This document shows, in pieces, positions 36,026-46,700 of a stretch of 64,000 nucleotides of DNA (its first letter is position 1; the number at the start of each line of letters is the position of its first letter). The notes under the pieces are model-generated. The model was not told the DNA's origin. It made no database searches and saw only the letters and a program-made list of their open reading frames with translations. The stretch is from Alphaproteobacteria bacterium (GTDB lineage: Bacteria > Pseudomonadota > Alphaproteobacteria > Rhizobiales > Rhizobiaceae), in the NCBI GenBank assembly GCA_024280375.1, contig JAJRQF010000120.1:1-64000 (forward strand), read 5' to 3'. Made by a program: the position numbers and the translations under genes.

Positions 36026-36152
36026 TCTTTATTCCTAAAACCGGTGCCCACCAACGGATCAAGTCCGAGGGCATGCTTTTAGGAGACAAGCTTTTATTGT
36101 CGCATGTCTTTATTCCTAAAACCGGTGCCCACTTTTAGGAAACAAGCTTTAG
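36026..36152. repeat. Duplicated Rhizobiales-type intergenic palindrome
   Basis: A unit beginning TCTTTATTCCTAAAACCGG occurs at 36026 and again at 36107, each followed by GTGCCCAC and by TTTTAGGARACAAGCTTT (directly in the second, after an insertion in the first). The second unit is a palindrome: TTCCTAAAA and TTTTAGGAA around CCGGTGCCCAC. Elements with this core are dispersed between genes in Hyphomicrobiales. The rest of the 338-bp gap (35838-36175) holds nothing else I can support. Confidence 0.7.
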
Positions 36153-36175
36153 AAAGAGCTGAGTTCTGCCTAATT

Positions 36176-37591
36176 TTATCGGGCTAAATTTCCCGCCAGC
36201 TCGACAATCACCTCATAGGCAAGGATGGCGTCTGCCTCATTCATTTCAAATTGTCCTGCCTGAAAGCGGATAACATAATTTCCGTCGACATTTGTTTGAG
36301 TGAGGTAAATACGCCCGTCATCGTTGATATTGCTCAGCAATTGCAGATTAAGTGCATCAAGGTCTGCAACACCTTTTGGCGCATAGCGAAAACTGAACAG
36401 CGAAAGCATTGGTTTGCTGGTCAGTTCAAAATCCGGGTGGGCCACAAGTTTTTCTGCAAGCTGACCCGACCATTTCACATGATTGCGGATCATGCTGCGC
36501 AGGCCTTCCAACCCATAGGCGCGAATGAGAAACCACAGCTTTAGGGCGCGGAAGCGACGGCCGAGCGGGACTGACATTTCAGAATAATTGATGACACCAT
36601 CGCGGCCGTGGGTTTTTAGAAATTCAGGCCTTATGGCAAGGGTGGATACCAGCTCGTCCGGTTTTGCAAGATAGTGTGCGGCGCAATCAAACGGTACGCC
36701 GAGCCATTTGTGTGGGTTAAATACAATGCTGTCTGCACCCTCAACACCTTTCCATAAATGCCTGAATTCAGGGCAAATCATGGCGGAGCCGGCCCAGGCC
36801 GCATCCACATGGGTGTAGAGGTTTTCGGCCTTGGCAAGCGCAATTACATCTTCGATATTGTCGGTGCCGCCTATGGAAGTGCCGCCAACGCAGGCAATGA
36901 TACCGGCGGGCAACAGGCCGCTGGCACGATCTTTTTTGATTGCCGCCTTTAGCGCGTCAACATCGATACTGCGATTTTCTCCCACCGAAGGGATTTTCAC
37001 CAGATTGTCAGAACCGATACCGGCAATCCAGATGGCGCGATCGATGGATGTGTGTACTTCGCTGGAACAATAGATGCGAATGGTTGAAAGGGCGGCCAGT
37101 CCTTTAACATTGCCCTGCCAATTGAGGGCTTTTTCGCGCATGGTCAGCACGGCGGCAAGGGTTGCAGAGGAAGCGCTGTCCTGAATGACACCGGTGAAAT
37201 GTTTCGGCAGGCCAAGCGCTTGGCGCAACCAGTCGAGCACCCGGGTTTCAAGTTCGGTGGCAGCGGGCGAGGTTTGCCACAACATGCATTGGGCCGAAAT
37301 AACGGCGACCAATTGTTCAGCCAGCACAGCGGGAGGCGCTGCATTTGAAGGAAAATACGCAAAAAACCTTGGATGCTGCCAATGGGTCATACCGGGCATG
37401 ATGTTCTGGTCGAAATCAGCAAATATCCGCTCCATCGGCTCGCCGGTTTCTGGCGGTGCCTCTGGCAGGGCATTTAATATATCGCCCGGACTGGTGGAAG
37501 CGCGTACCGGGCGATCGCGCAGTGATAATCTGTAATCGGTGCCCCAGTCGGCAATTTTATGGGCCCAGTTTCGAAAATCAGTCCAGTTCAA
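36176..37591 (-). CDS. PLP-dependent aromatic amino acid decarboxylase family
   Basis: This is about 471 aa. TTG at 37591 is chosen because AGGAG lies 7 bp upstream; a longer frame to 37645 lacks such a site. It is a group II PLP decarboxylase: PGMTHWQHPRFFAYFPS, QDSASSATLAA, HVDAAWAGSA, and SIVFNPHKWLGVPFDC, in which the lysine of NPHKW binds the cofactor. The family includes aromatic-L-amino-acid (DOPA/tryptophan/tyrosine) decarboxylases; the substrate cannot be told here. It is divergent from an HpaR-like regulator, suggesting aromatic-compound control. Confidence 0.88.
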   Translation of the reverse strand: MNWTDFRNWAHKIADWGTDYRLSLRDRPVRASTSPGDILNALPEAPPETGEPMERIFADFDQNIMPGMTHWQHPRFFAYFPSNAAPPAVLAEQLVAVISAQCMLWQTSPAATELETRVLDWLRQALGLPKHFTGVIQDSASSATLAAVLTMREKALNWQGNVKGLAALSTIRIYCSSEVHTSIDRAIWIAGIGSDNLVKIPSVGENRSIDVDALKAAIKKDRASGLLPAGIIACVGGTSIGGTDNIEDVIALAKAENLYTHVDAAWAGSAMICPEFRHLWKGVEGADSIVFNPHKWLGVPFDCAAHYLAKPDELVSTLAIRPEFLKTHGRDGVINYSEMSVPLGRRFRALKLWFLIRAYGLEGLRSMIRNHVKWSGQLAEKLVAHPDFELTSKPMLSLFSFRYAPKGVADLDALNLQLLSNINDDGRIYLTQTNVDGNYVIRFQAGQFEMNEADAILAYEVIVELAGNLAR

Positions 37592-37648
37592 TTTGTTGCT
37601 CCTGTTGGTGGTTAGTCGCTGGTGACATCGTTTCGATACAAGCAATTG

Positions 37649-37671
37649 TTGTTAGTTAACATGTATAACAA
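37649..37671. promoter_or_regulatory. Candidate MarR/HpaR operator
   Basis: TTGTTA (37649-37654) and TAACAA (37666-37671) form an inverted repeat with an 11-bp centre in the 148-bp interval between the divergent decarboxylase and regulator genes. Arm size and place fit a MarR-type binding site that could serve both promoters. This is motif evidence only. Confidence 0.45.
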
Positions 37672-37739
37672 AACTTCTGTCATGGTGAAATTTTTGTCGC
37701 AGGATTACATTTGATAGTAAAGCGGGTATTGAAATCGGG

Positions 37740-38204
37740 ATGAAAAACAGCAGCAGTAATGATGGATTTTTGCCCCTTGATACGGGCCGTTCACTGCCAA
37801 TGACGCTATTGCGGGCACGCGAAGCTGTTATGGAACGGTTTCGCCCGGTGCTTTTCAGCCATAATATTACCGAGCAGCAATGGCGCGTTTTGCGGGTATT
37901 GGCAGAAGTTGACGCAATGGAGGCAAGCCAGCTTGCGGTGCGGGCCTGTGTTCTGGCGCCCAGTTTGACGCGGATTATCAAAACACTTGAAGCAGCTGAA
38001 TTGATTACCAGCAGTAAAGACAAGGATGATGGGCGGCGCACGCTGCTTGCCATTGCCAAAAAGGGGCATGAGTTGATCGCGCAGGTATCACCTGAATGCT
38101 GTGAGCATTATGCCAAAATCGAAGCCGCATTCGGCCATGATGAAATGGAGCGGCTTCTAGACACGCTCGATGAGTTGCAGAAACTGCTTAAAAACTGTCG
38201 ATAG
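37740..38204 (+). CDS. hpaR: HpaR-like MarR-family regulator
   Basis: This 154-aa winged-helix protein contains ITEQQWRVLRVLAEVDAMEASQLAVRACVLAPSLTRIIKTLE (about residues 42-83) and a DDGRRTLLAIAKKG wing. The opening (LPLDTGRSLPMTLLRAREAVMERFRP) is typical of HpaR, the regulator of homoprotocatechuate degradation. No hpa catabolic genes are visible in this window, so its present target is more likely the divergent decarboxylase. The ~200 bp after it contain no gene I can support. Confidence 0.75.
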   Translation: MKNSSSNDGFLPLDTGRSLPMTLLRAREAVMERFRPVLFSHNITEQQWRVLRVLAEVDAMEASQLAVRACVLAPSLTRIIKTLEAAELITSSKDKDDGRRTLLAIAKKGHELIAQVSPECCEHYAKIEAAFGHDEMERLLDTLDELQKLLKNCR

Positions 38205-38412
38205 CCATAAATATTATCTGAATATCTTTTGTTCGATTTAGGTCAAGGTGTGAATTGGGGACAGTTCCTGGTTTTACGCACCGGAAATCGAGTGAAAGGG
38301 ATTCTGGCGATGTATACCAAATCTGCTGCCTGAAATATATTTTTATGGCGGCTCACTGTTCTCCGGCATGCTTGGAACCGGTCATCACTATTACTGGATT
38401 GGAACACCAAAC

Positions 38413-39084
38413 CTACAGCAACTGCCATTTGCCTCTAAGTGCTCCGCCGATCTCGTGGAAATTGAGACCAACAGGCGAGCATTTACTTATCCGGTCAAGG
38501 CGAAAATGCCGATAATCTGAGCGCAGTTCGCACCATGCAGCCAGCACGATTACATCCACATGGTAGGTTATTGCCAAAGGCAGAACCACGCGGGTGGTCT
38601 CGACCAGCTCGGCATTTGTATAGGATATTTGCAGCTTTTCTTCCTCACGAACTGCGCGCCTGACCAGCGCGGTATCAACCATTGAGGCTGGTACGATATT
38701 CCATGAGGATACATGCAGCGCATCCTGATCAAAGCCGTGCTTTGCACCATCCGGCAGGGCGGTGTTTATTTTATTTGCAGCCCGGTTGGCGGCGCGTAAC
38801 AGGCCTTTGTCACCGGTGCGCCCCAGCAATGCCAGCCCGACAATAATTGCTTCGATCTCCTCTGCATCGAAAGACAAAGGCGGTAAGTCAAACCCGGGGC
38901 GCATGATGTAGCCGATCCCGGCCTCACCATCTATGGGAACGCGCATTGATTGAAGGGTTGCAATATCGCGGTAAGCCGTGCGCTTTGAAACCTCCAGTTG
39001 ATCACCAATCTCTTGTGCCGTCATTGGTTTTTTGGCCGCGCGAAGCAGTTGGATAATTTCAAACAGGCGCGTTGGTTTGCTCAT
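38413..39084 (-). CDS. YafY-type HTH/WYL transcriptional regulator
   Basis: This 223-aa protein starts at the ATG at 39084 with AAGAGGA 6 bp upstream. The N-terminal helix-turn-helix (KKPMTAQEIGDQLEVSKRTAYRDIATLQ, about residues 18-45) is followed by the linker GEAGIGYIMRPGFDLPPL and a C-terminal WYL-type ligand domain (ISYTNAELVETTRVVLPLAI and HFRLDRISKC). Such proteins sense small molecules or nucleic acid fragments. It is divergent from the EamA transporter (112 bp between starts), which it may control. Confidence 0.82.
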   Translation of the reverse strand: MSKPTRLFEIIQLLRAAKKPMTAQEIGDQLEVSKRTAYRDIATLQSMRVPIDGEAGIGYIMRPGFDLPPLSFDAEEIEAIIVGLALLGRTGDKGLLRAANRAANKINTALPDGAKHGFDQDALHVSSWNIVPASMVDTALVRRAVREEEKLQISYTNAELVETTRVVLPLAITYHVDVIVLAAWCELRSDYRHFRLDRISKCSPVGLNFHEIGGALRGKWQLL

Positions 39085-39196
39085 GGCGTCCTCTTTTTTT
39101 CTCAACCTTACGCGATGTCTGCTGACAGCTAGTTGGCAGCAGGGTGATGGTATCAGCGAAAAATTATTAGTCGAGATAAGATTAGGGTCGCAAGGT

Positions 39197-40048
39197 ATGC
39201 CGGGCAAAAATACGCTGAATAATTCCCATAGAATCGGTGTGATTCTGGTTGTTATTTCCGCCATTGTGTTCAGCACTGCGGGCATATTTACAAAAGGCGT
39301 TGGATCTGGCTCATGGGAGATTATTTTTTGGCGCGGCGTTTTTGCAGCAGGTTTTACCTTTGCCTACATAATTTGGCAGGGATCTGCAAAGCTTGAAATA
39401 TTTGAGATGGGCAAAAGTGGTGTCGCCGTTGGTTTGATTGGAGCAACGGGCACGGCGGCATTTATTCCAGCACTAAAACTAACCACAATGGCAAATGTCG
39501 CATTGATTTACGCATCTGCGCCCTTGCTGGCGGCATTACTGGCCTGGGTTTGGATTGGTGAAAAACTAAGTAGGAAAATTGCCCTTGGGTGTGTTGTCAG
39601 TTTCATTGGTGTCGGAATTATTTTTAATGGTTCTGCGGGTAGTATCAGTTTTACCGGCGATCTTTTGGCATTGTGGATGACCTGCGCACTGGCCATTATC
39701 ATGGCAATATATCGCCGCTATCCCGAAACCCCGGCCGCAGGACCCGCCGCACTTTCGTCATTGGTTCTGGTGCCTGTAGCGATGCTGTTTGGCATGCCCA
39801 ATTCGGTGCCTGTTCACGAAATACTGGTGCTGGTGGCATTTGGGCTGGTGTTTGCAATTGCCGCCGTCACCTTCGCGGAAGGAGCAAAGCGTCTATCGGC
39901 TGGTGAAACGGGACTTCTAAGCGCGCTTGAAACTCCGCTTGCGCCATTATTTGGCTGGCTTATTTTCATGGAGATTCCTTCCACTGCCAGTTTTATCGGT
40001 GGTACGATGATATTGCTGGCGGTGCTTGGTACGCAAATTGGAAAATAG
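39197..40048 (+). CDS. EamA-family (DMT) transporter
   Basis: This 283-aa inner-membrane protein has about ten hydrophobic spans in two EamA repeats, the first from IGVILVVISAIVFSTAGIF and the second from LLALWMTCALAIIMAIYRR. The GETGLLSALETPLAPLFGWL segment near the end is the usual repeat signature. The ATG at 39197 follows CAAGG closely. Substrates of this family are metabolites or drugs, usually exported; none can be named here. Confidence 0.85.
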   Translation: MPGKNTLNNSHRIGVILVVISAIVFSTAGIFTKGVGSGSWEIIFWRGVFAAGFTFAYIIWQGSAKLEIFEMGKSGVAVGLIGATGTAAFIPALKLTTMANVALIYASAPLLAALLAWVWIGEKLSRKIALGCVVSFIGVGIIFNGSAGSISFTGDLLALWMTCALAIIMAIYRRYPETPAAGPAALSSLVLVPVAMLFGMPNSVPVHEILVLVAFGLVFAIAAVTFAEGAKRLSAGETGLLSALETPLAPLFGWLIFMEIPSTASFIGGTMILLAVLGTQIGK

Positions 40049-40057
40049 AGACTGACC

Positions 40058-40621
40058 CTAGCTAAACTTGTGGGTTTTCAGCCATTCAAAAATGGTCTGA
40101 TCCTCATAAGCCTTTTCAATGACATATTGATATATCGCTTTGAAAAATTTGGGTTTCACATAGCCTGGCGCGCGAAAAGTTATGTCGCCCTCATGGTCCA
40201 AAAACATGGTGGTTGGTGTGGCGTTGACGATCATGGCGTTGGCAATTTGAGACTCCGTTGCCTCCCGCCCATCCAATCCGACAAATTTTCGTTTGCCCCG
40301 CATATCCATCTGCACCACATGAAAATTATCAGTAATCAGCTCAACTATATCTGGTCGGGTGAACACATTTGCATGCATTTTGGCGCAATAGATACAGCCA
40401 ATCTGTTCCCAAAGTAAAACCAGATTTTTATTGGATTTTTTAGCGTTTGCCAGATCTTTTTGCAGATCAAAACTGGTTTCCTGAAACCAGTTTTGATGAT
40501 GAATGCCTTCAAGCACTTGCGATTTTGCCGCCACCCGTTTGCTTGAAAAACTGACAAGCCCCAATCCACCTGCAAGGGCTATTGTTAGTGACTTGTTGAG
40601 AATTTGTCGTCTGTCCAGCAT
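40058..40621 (-). CDS. Exported thioredoxin-like protein
   Basis: This 187-aa protein has a start resembling a Tat-type signal (MLDRRQILNKSLTIALAGGLGLV). A thioredoxin fold follows, with active site GCIYCAKM (C-x-x-C, about residues 75-82) and the cis-proline segment NATPTTMFLD. It resembles SoxW-type periplasmic thioredoxins. It converges with the EamA gene (9 bp apart). A role in periplasmic disulfide reduction is likely; the partner is unknown. Confidence 0.8.
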   Translation of the reverse strand: MLDRRQILNKSLTIALAGGLGLVSFSSKRVAAKSQVLEGIHHQNWFQETSFDLQKDLANAKKSNKNLVLLWEQIGCIYCAKMHANVFTRPDIVELITDNFHVVQMDMRGKRKFVGLDGREATESQIANAMIVNATPTTMFLDHEGDITFRAPGYVKPKFFKAIYQYVIEKAYEDQTIFEWLKTHKFS

Positions 40622-40724
40622 TTCATACCTCTTGAATCGTTTGAGGTAGTTAAACCGAAGATTAATTAACAGACAATGCAGTAAGCGGAAGACTCACGCC
40701 ATTGTGACTTTTTGCGATGCGTTG

Positions 40725-41612
40725 CTATTGTAATGCACAAAATTCATCATAGGCCCGCTCAAACCGCTCAAGGTTCTCTTGCGTGTATGGCGCAAAATCA
40801 TAATCGATTTTTGAATGAATTTCCGATACCATGCTCCACATGGCTTCGCGCAATAAAGATGCACACTTCATCGCCTGATAGCGCCGCCACAATTGGTCAT
40901 TTAATGGTTTTTCGAAATAGGCTTCAAGCAAATATTTTTCTTGCGCTGGATTAAATTCATTGTTGGATGCAAGGCCACCTAAATCGAATAATGGCGAATT
41001 AAATCCCGCATAGTCCCAATCAATCAACCATAATTTTTTCCCATCATCAAGGATGTTGGCGGCGATTAGATCGTTGTGTCCAAAGACAAATTCATGCGGA
41101 CCCGATGCGATTTCAAGTTTACCGGACTTTTCTTCCAGTTCTGGCAAAATCCGACTATGGGTGCTGTTACCATCACGCAATGTCCAGGCATAGTCTCTGA
41201 TGATCTGAAATACCCAAAACAACAAAGAGGGACCGCGAAGATATTTCGGAATTTCCAGGTGGCAGGTTTTAATCAGCGGTACAATTCTGTCCAGATAGTT
41301 CTGGCTTCTTGTATCTTCTGGGGAAAGCGTGTGCGAGGGAACGAAATCCATCACCATTATACCGGGTTCTGAGTGAACGATGTTTGGTGAGATACCGGCA
41401 AGGTGCGCCGCCTTGCTTGCGGCGAGTTCGTTAAATCGCATGACGTGATGCTCAATTATATCATCGCCAAGTCGGACCACATATTGCCCGGTCTGGTCTT
41501 TCACCAGGAAATTATGATTGGTAAGGCCGCCGGTGAGTGGGGCGCAACTGTTGAGATTTTTCCACAGGCCAAGGCTTTTTACCTGCGCAATTGAATTGTT
41601 ATTATCAGTCAT
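40725..41612 (-). CDS. Choline/aminoglycoside kinase-like phosphotransferase
   Basis: This 295-aa protein of the APH/choline-kinase fold has a glycine-rich start (APLTGGLTNHNFLV), the catalytic loop FGHNDLIAANIL (about residues 190-201, with D as base) and the metal-binding LIDWDYAGFNSPLFDL. The sequence is closest in feel to choline/thiamine kinases. It follows pbpC after 12 bp on the same strand and is probably read in the A2M-pbpC operon. The substrate is not determinable. Confidence 0.83.
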   Translation of the reverse strand: MTDNNNSIAQVKSLGLWKNLNSCAPLTGGLTNHNFLVKDQTGQYVVRLGDDIIEHHVMRFNELAASKAAHLAGISPNIVHSEPGIMVMDFVPSHTLSPEDTRSQNYLDRIVPLIKTCHLEIPKYLRGPSLLFWVFQIIRDYAWTLRDGNSTHSRILPELEEKSGKLEIASGPHEFVFGHNDLIAANILDDGKKLWLIDWDYAGFNSPLFDLGGLASNNEFNPAQEKYLLEAYFEKPLNDQLWRRYQAMKCASLLREAMWSMVSEIHSKIDYDFAPYTQENLERFERAYDEFCALQ

Positions 41613-41624
41613 TTTTATCCCAGA

Positions 41625-43742
41625 TTAGTTTTGTGCAAGTTCTATGAAAACCTCAACACTGGCAGCGCGGCCGCCGGCATCAATAACGGTGAGGGTTGAA
41701 AAGCCGCTTCCATCGGGTTCCCACAATGCAACACGCTTGTGCGAACGGCCGGGCAATACTTTGCCATTGGCCAACCAGCGAAAAGGCGGGCGACCATTTT
41801 GCAATTTCATAACAAGCGGCGATATTGCGCCCGATGGGGAGCGCTCGAGTTCCACCCTTGCGGCTGCCGGGGGATAAATAAATTCAGGCGGTAATTCTGG
41901 CACAACACCAATGCCAGCGACCTTTGATGCGGTGCGAAAATTCTTGCCAAAGCGTTGTAAGGTTATTGGCAGTTCCGCATTTTCAAGCCTAAGCGCACCG
42001 GGAGGGGCGTGCTTAAACGGAGTCTTTTCAAACCCGGTTTTGGCAAATGCCTCAAACAGAATGGGGGCGGCTGCCCTTCGCCCGGTAATGCCTGGAACCG
42101 GGCCATTGTCGGCGCGACCAACCCATACGCCCAGCACATAGCGGCCATCATAGCCCACCGACCATGCATCGCGGTAGCCATAGCTGGTGCCGGTTTTATA
42201 GGCGATGCCGGATGCGCCTGATCCACTTGGTGGCGGTGTGCCGGAAAGAATATCGGTCACATGCCATGCGGCGACTGGTTGCAATAACTGGCTGGAATTT
42301 TTCGGTGATTTGTCTGGATTACTGTGCAAAATTGACGAGCGCCCGCCATTGGCCAGGGCCGTATAGGCCTGGGTTAAATCTTTCAACGAAATACCCATAC
42401 CGCCAAGGCCGATGGAAAGCCCCGGTTGATCGGATGGTGGAAGAACCGCCTTAATGCCCGCTTGGCTGAATTTCGACATTAGCCGGGCAGGGCCAACGGC
42501 TTCCAAAACCAAAACAGCAGGAACATTGAGCGATAATTGCAAGGCGCGCTTGATCGAGACTTCGCCCTGGTATTGCATGTCGAAATTTTTCGGGCGGTAT
42601 CCGGCGAAATTAACCGGCGCATCATTGATCAGGGTTTCAGGTTTGATCAATCCTTCCTCAAACCCCAGACCATAGATAAAAGGTTTTAGGGTTGAACCGG
42701 GCGAACGAAGTGCCTTGGTCATATCGACCCAACCAGCGCGATTGGCATCCAGATAATCAGGTGATCCGACCTCTGCCAGAATTTTTCCGGTTTGTGCCTC
42801 AGCCAATATAAGTGCGATGGAGACATTTTTGTTAAACCGACGGGTGGCGTTTTTTACAATTTTTTCCATTCGGCGTTGTAATCTGCGCTTTAAGGTAACG
42901 CGGTGGCGTTGCGCATCCGGTTCTTTTTTAACCAGCGCGTCAGCCAGATGGGCGGCAAGCCGGGGCAGGGCATGGCGGGTGCTTGAAACTTGCGTTTTTG
43001 CCGCCCGCTCAATCTCTCCAACTGCGATGACACCTGAATTTGCGGCACGCTTTAAAACCGTATTCCGGGCCTTTTGAGCGCGTGCAGTAAATCGATCAGG
43101 TCTGCGCCTTTCCGGCGATTGGGGAAGCGCCACCAGCAATGCCGATTGGGCAAGGCTCAAACCCTTTGGCTCTTTGCCAAAATAGGCAAGAGATGCGGCT
43201 CGCACGCCCTCAAGATTGCCGCCATAGGGGGCCAACATCAGGTAATGGTTGAGTATCTCATTTTTGCTCAGGCGCATTTCAAGCTGTAGGGCGCGGGCCA
43301 TCTGGAAGATTTTAGATGATAGCGAGCGGTATTTGCGCGGCTCCAAAAGCCTTGCCAATTGCATGGTAATGGTCGAGCCACCGGAAACAATGCGTCCATT
43401 GGTGATAAGCTGAACAGTTGCCCGCAACATGGCGCGAGGATCAATGCCATGATGGCTCCAAAAACGCTGGTCCTCATAGGCGATCAGCAGTTTGATATAT
43501 TCGGCGTCCACATCGCTTGCGCTGGTTTCAAGCCGCCAACGGCCCGCACGTGTTGCAAATGCGCGAAGCAGTTTGCCATCCGCATCCAGCACCTCTTTGG
43601 ACAATTCGGCATTGCCCGGAAGTGCTGGCGGATTATAGTGATCAAACGCAAAGAACCCGGCCACCAGCAAACCCGCACCAGCCGCTGCGGAAAAAGCAGC
43701 AACCAGTGTGGTCTTAATCAAAAGGGCAGGTGAAATACGCAT
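41625..43742 (-). CDS. pbpC: Penicillin-binding protein 1C
   Basis: This 705-aa bifunctional peptidoglycan synthase has an N-terminal membrane anchor (about residues 8-30), a GT51 glycosyltransferase domain with AYEDQRFWSHHGIDP and GGSTITMQLARL (about 90-130), and a transpeptidase domain with SPGSTLKPFIYG (SxxK serine), SLN and KTGTSYGYRDAW. The C-terminal ~90 residues fit the BiPBP_C domain that marks PbpC. It lies 15 bp after the alpha-2-macroglobulin gene, the usual bacterial pairing. Confidence 0.93.
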   Translation of the reverse strand: MRISPALLIKTTLVAAFSAAAGAGLLVAGFFAFDHYNPPALPGNAELSKEVLDADGKLLRAFATRAGRWRLETSASDVDAEYIKLLIAYEDQRFWSHHGIDPRAMLRATVQLITNGRIVSGGSTITMQLARLLEPRKYRSLSSKIFQMARALQLEMRLSKNEILNHYLMLAPYGGNLEGVRAASLAYFGKEPKGLSLAQSALLVALPQSPERRRPDRFTARAQKARNTVLKRAANSGVIAVGEIERAAKTQVSSTRHALPRLAAHLADALVKKEPDAQRHRVTLKRRLQRRMEKIVKNATRRFNKNVSIALILAEAQTGKILAEVGSPDYLDANRAGWVDMTKALRSPGSTLKPFIYGLGFEEGLIKPETLINDAPVNFAGYRPKNFDMQYQGEVSIKRALQLSLNVPAVLVLEAVGPARLMSKFSQAGIKAVLPPSDQPGLSIGLGGMGISLKDLTQAYTALANGGRSSILHSNPDKSPKNSSQLLQPVAAWHVTDILSGTPPPSGSGASGIAYKTGTSYGYRDAWSVGYDGRYVLGVWVGRADNGPVPGITGRRAAAPILFEAFAKTGFEKTPFKHAPPGALRLENAELPITLQRFGKNFRTASKVAGIGVVPELPPEFIYPPAAARVELERSPSGAISPLVMKLQNGRPPFRWLANGKVLPGRSHKRVALWEPDGSGFSTLTVIDAGGRAASVEVFIELAQN

Positions 43743-43757
43743 GTGGTTATGCTTTCC

Positions 43758-46700
43758 CTAAAGGGGCGTTTTGACCTGCATCCAACCGGTTGAACTACGG
43801 GCTGAATTTTCAGGCCGATACATATCTTCAATTGTTACTGCCGGATGTGTGTAGATGCCCGGTGTGACCGCACGAACCTGATAGGCCACTGTGAAGTTTG
43901 TTTTGCCACGTTTGCGGCGATTAAACGCTGCAACAAACCGATCTGAACGGAATTCTGAATGGGCCGTAGTTGTCGGCGACAGCCATTTGAAGTTCTTCAA
44001 GTCTGCGCTGCTAACAATCCGCGGATTGTCGATTTCAAATCCGGCGGGCAAAAGGTCAGTTATAATGATGCGGGAGGCAATATCTTGTAATTGCTTTGCT
44101 TTGATCACCACAATGAAGCGCTCGTTTTGACGAACTTCACTGACATTAGCCTCGCTGCCATCGAGCCGATAATAGGTACGTGAAATCTCAAACCCATTGC
44201 CTCCGGCTGGAAGCGGCTGCTCTGGCACCGCAATTGTGGTCACATTTGCCTGCAATTCCTGGCCTGATGTGTTGGAAACCCGAAGCGGTTGAAGCGCAAG
44301 GTTTGAACCTTCAATCCGACGGCTAAAGGAGCCCTGATGAGATTGCCCGTCAACTTCCAATGTTATGGCATCATCAAGTTTCAACCCGGCGCGGGCGGCC
44401 AATACCAGCCAGGCCTGTTCCTGGGTATTGGTATATCTGTCGGCGTTTTTGATCTTGGAAACCAATTGCCGCATTCCATTCACATTGGACGGTTCAGGCT
44501 TTGATTCCGATGCCAGTGCCAACATGGCGGCTGCATCGCGAAGGGTAGAGCCATAGACATAACGCTTGGCGTTGGGCTGCCATGTGGTTTTGGCCAATGA
44601 GAACGCCGAGCCAAATGTGCGATTGGCCCGTTCATGATCACCGTAAAGCGCTATGCTTGCAGCCAGTTGCGCGCGCGCAATCGGCGATGAGAACAGCGCC
44701 AACTGGGTATCGGCATAATAGCGTAAATCGCCGGCTGAAGCCTGTTTGTTGCGGGCAAGAACATAGAGCGCATAGGCAATTGCGCCGCTGTTCTTTTTCA
44801 GATCATTTTGATAGGCCAGCACATTTTGCAGGCTGTTTAATGCCTGTTTCATTGGTTCAGCTGGTACGTCATAGCCTTTTTCAACCGCACGGGTGAGGAA
44901 ATCGCTGACATAGGCGCTTAACCAAAGGTCGTCTGAATTTCTGCCCCAGAGGCTGAAACCGCCGCTGCTGGATTGATAGGACAGGACCTTGTTGATGGCT
45001 TTTTGCACCCGCTGTTTAATCAACACCTCGTCGAAACCTGGAATGCCGCCCTTAAATTCGCTCGCATAAAGCAGCGGCAGCGCCTTGCTGGTTGTCTGTT
45101 CAGCGCAGCCAAACGGATAGCGGTTTAATTGCAACAGTAGCGAAGGCACATCAATGGCTGATGGACGGGTGACGCTGACATTGATTTTTGCGCCATCAAG
45201 ATTAGAACCGGCGAGCAGATTTTTATCGACCAGCAGACTGCCACCATTGGGACTTAGCATGACGCTGAGTTTTTGGGTGATCGGCAACAATCCCGAGCGC
45301 ACCTTCATGACAATGTCTTGTTGTATGGCAAAACCGTTTTCGTGGGTAAGGCTGATTCTTGCCCAGCCTTCGCCGGTGTTTTTGGCGGATACCGGAATAG
45401 ACAGGCTGGTTTTTTGGCCCAATGGCAAATTGAGCGCCTGCACCAGCCCTTCGCTGGCAAAACTTAGATTGTCGCTCGATTCAAGCCCTAACGAATAAGT
45501 GCCGGAAGGGGCGTCCGTATTGGCGATTTCGATCCGTAATCTTGCTTGATCGCCCGGTGCCATGAATTTTGGCAGGCTGGCGGTGATCACCATCGGGTCG
45601 CGGATTATCGCTTCACCCTCAGCCGAACCAACGCCATTTTTTGTCCAGGCGGTTGCCATAACACGAACAGAGCCGTTGAACTGCGGAATATCGAAGGTGA
45701 TATTGGCTTTGCCGTTTTCATCCAGTTTTACCGGCCCTTTGAAAAATGCGACCAGTTTTTCGGTTGGCGGGCTGCCATTGGCACTCATGCCATCGGCGCC
45801 ATCGCCACCGGTACGAAGGGCGCCGGTTGAACCCAGATAGCCGTTGATCAGCCGTCCATAAATATCACGCATGGATATGCCCAATTGCCGCTGGCCGAAA
45901 TAACGACCGACCGGATCGGGGGTTTTGTAGTTGGTTAAATTGAGAATGCCCACATCAACAGCAGCAACCGCAATCCAGGCCTCTTCGCCGGGGGCAAGAC
46001 CCGCAACTTCAACCGGAATTGTAAAAGGTGCATTGGGTTTTGAAAGTTTTGGCAAGTCGAGCGAAACCGATAATGCGCGCTCTGCCGGGTCGATTGAAAG
46101 CCATTTAACCCCGATGGAGCGCATCGGTAAACGCGATTTTCCCGCATTGCCGGGGCGGTAAAGTGTTGCCAGCATATAGGCGCCAGCGCCCCAATCTTTC
46201 TCAACCGGAATGTCTATTGTAGTGCCTTCTTTGGGCACAGAAACGGACATGGTTTTGACAATCGTATCGGTGCCGATGGCAAGCAGCATTTCGCCGGCAA
46301 AGCGTGGCGAGATTTTTAGTTTTGCAACATCGCCGGCTTTATAACTGGACTTGTCCAGCGCGATTTCCAGACCATCCGGTGTTTGGGTGGACTTTGCTTC
46401 CACATACCAACCGGCATTAAATTCAACACTGGATGTGAGTGTATCTTGCCCGTCAACGGTAATTTCAAGGCGGTAATGGCCCCACTTGACCGGCAATTGA
46501 AGGTTTGCAGGGTTCTCGGTTGTGATATTGATTGAACCATCGGCAATTTTGGTTTCCTGATCAAAGGACTCATAGCGCCAGGAAGAACCATTGCGATACC
46601 ATTGGTAATCGCGACGGACTTTAATCAGCGCCCATCGAGCGTTTGATATGGCTGCTTTTTTACCCGCAGGATCAACCGCGATAATGTTAAACTCGACGGT

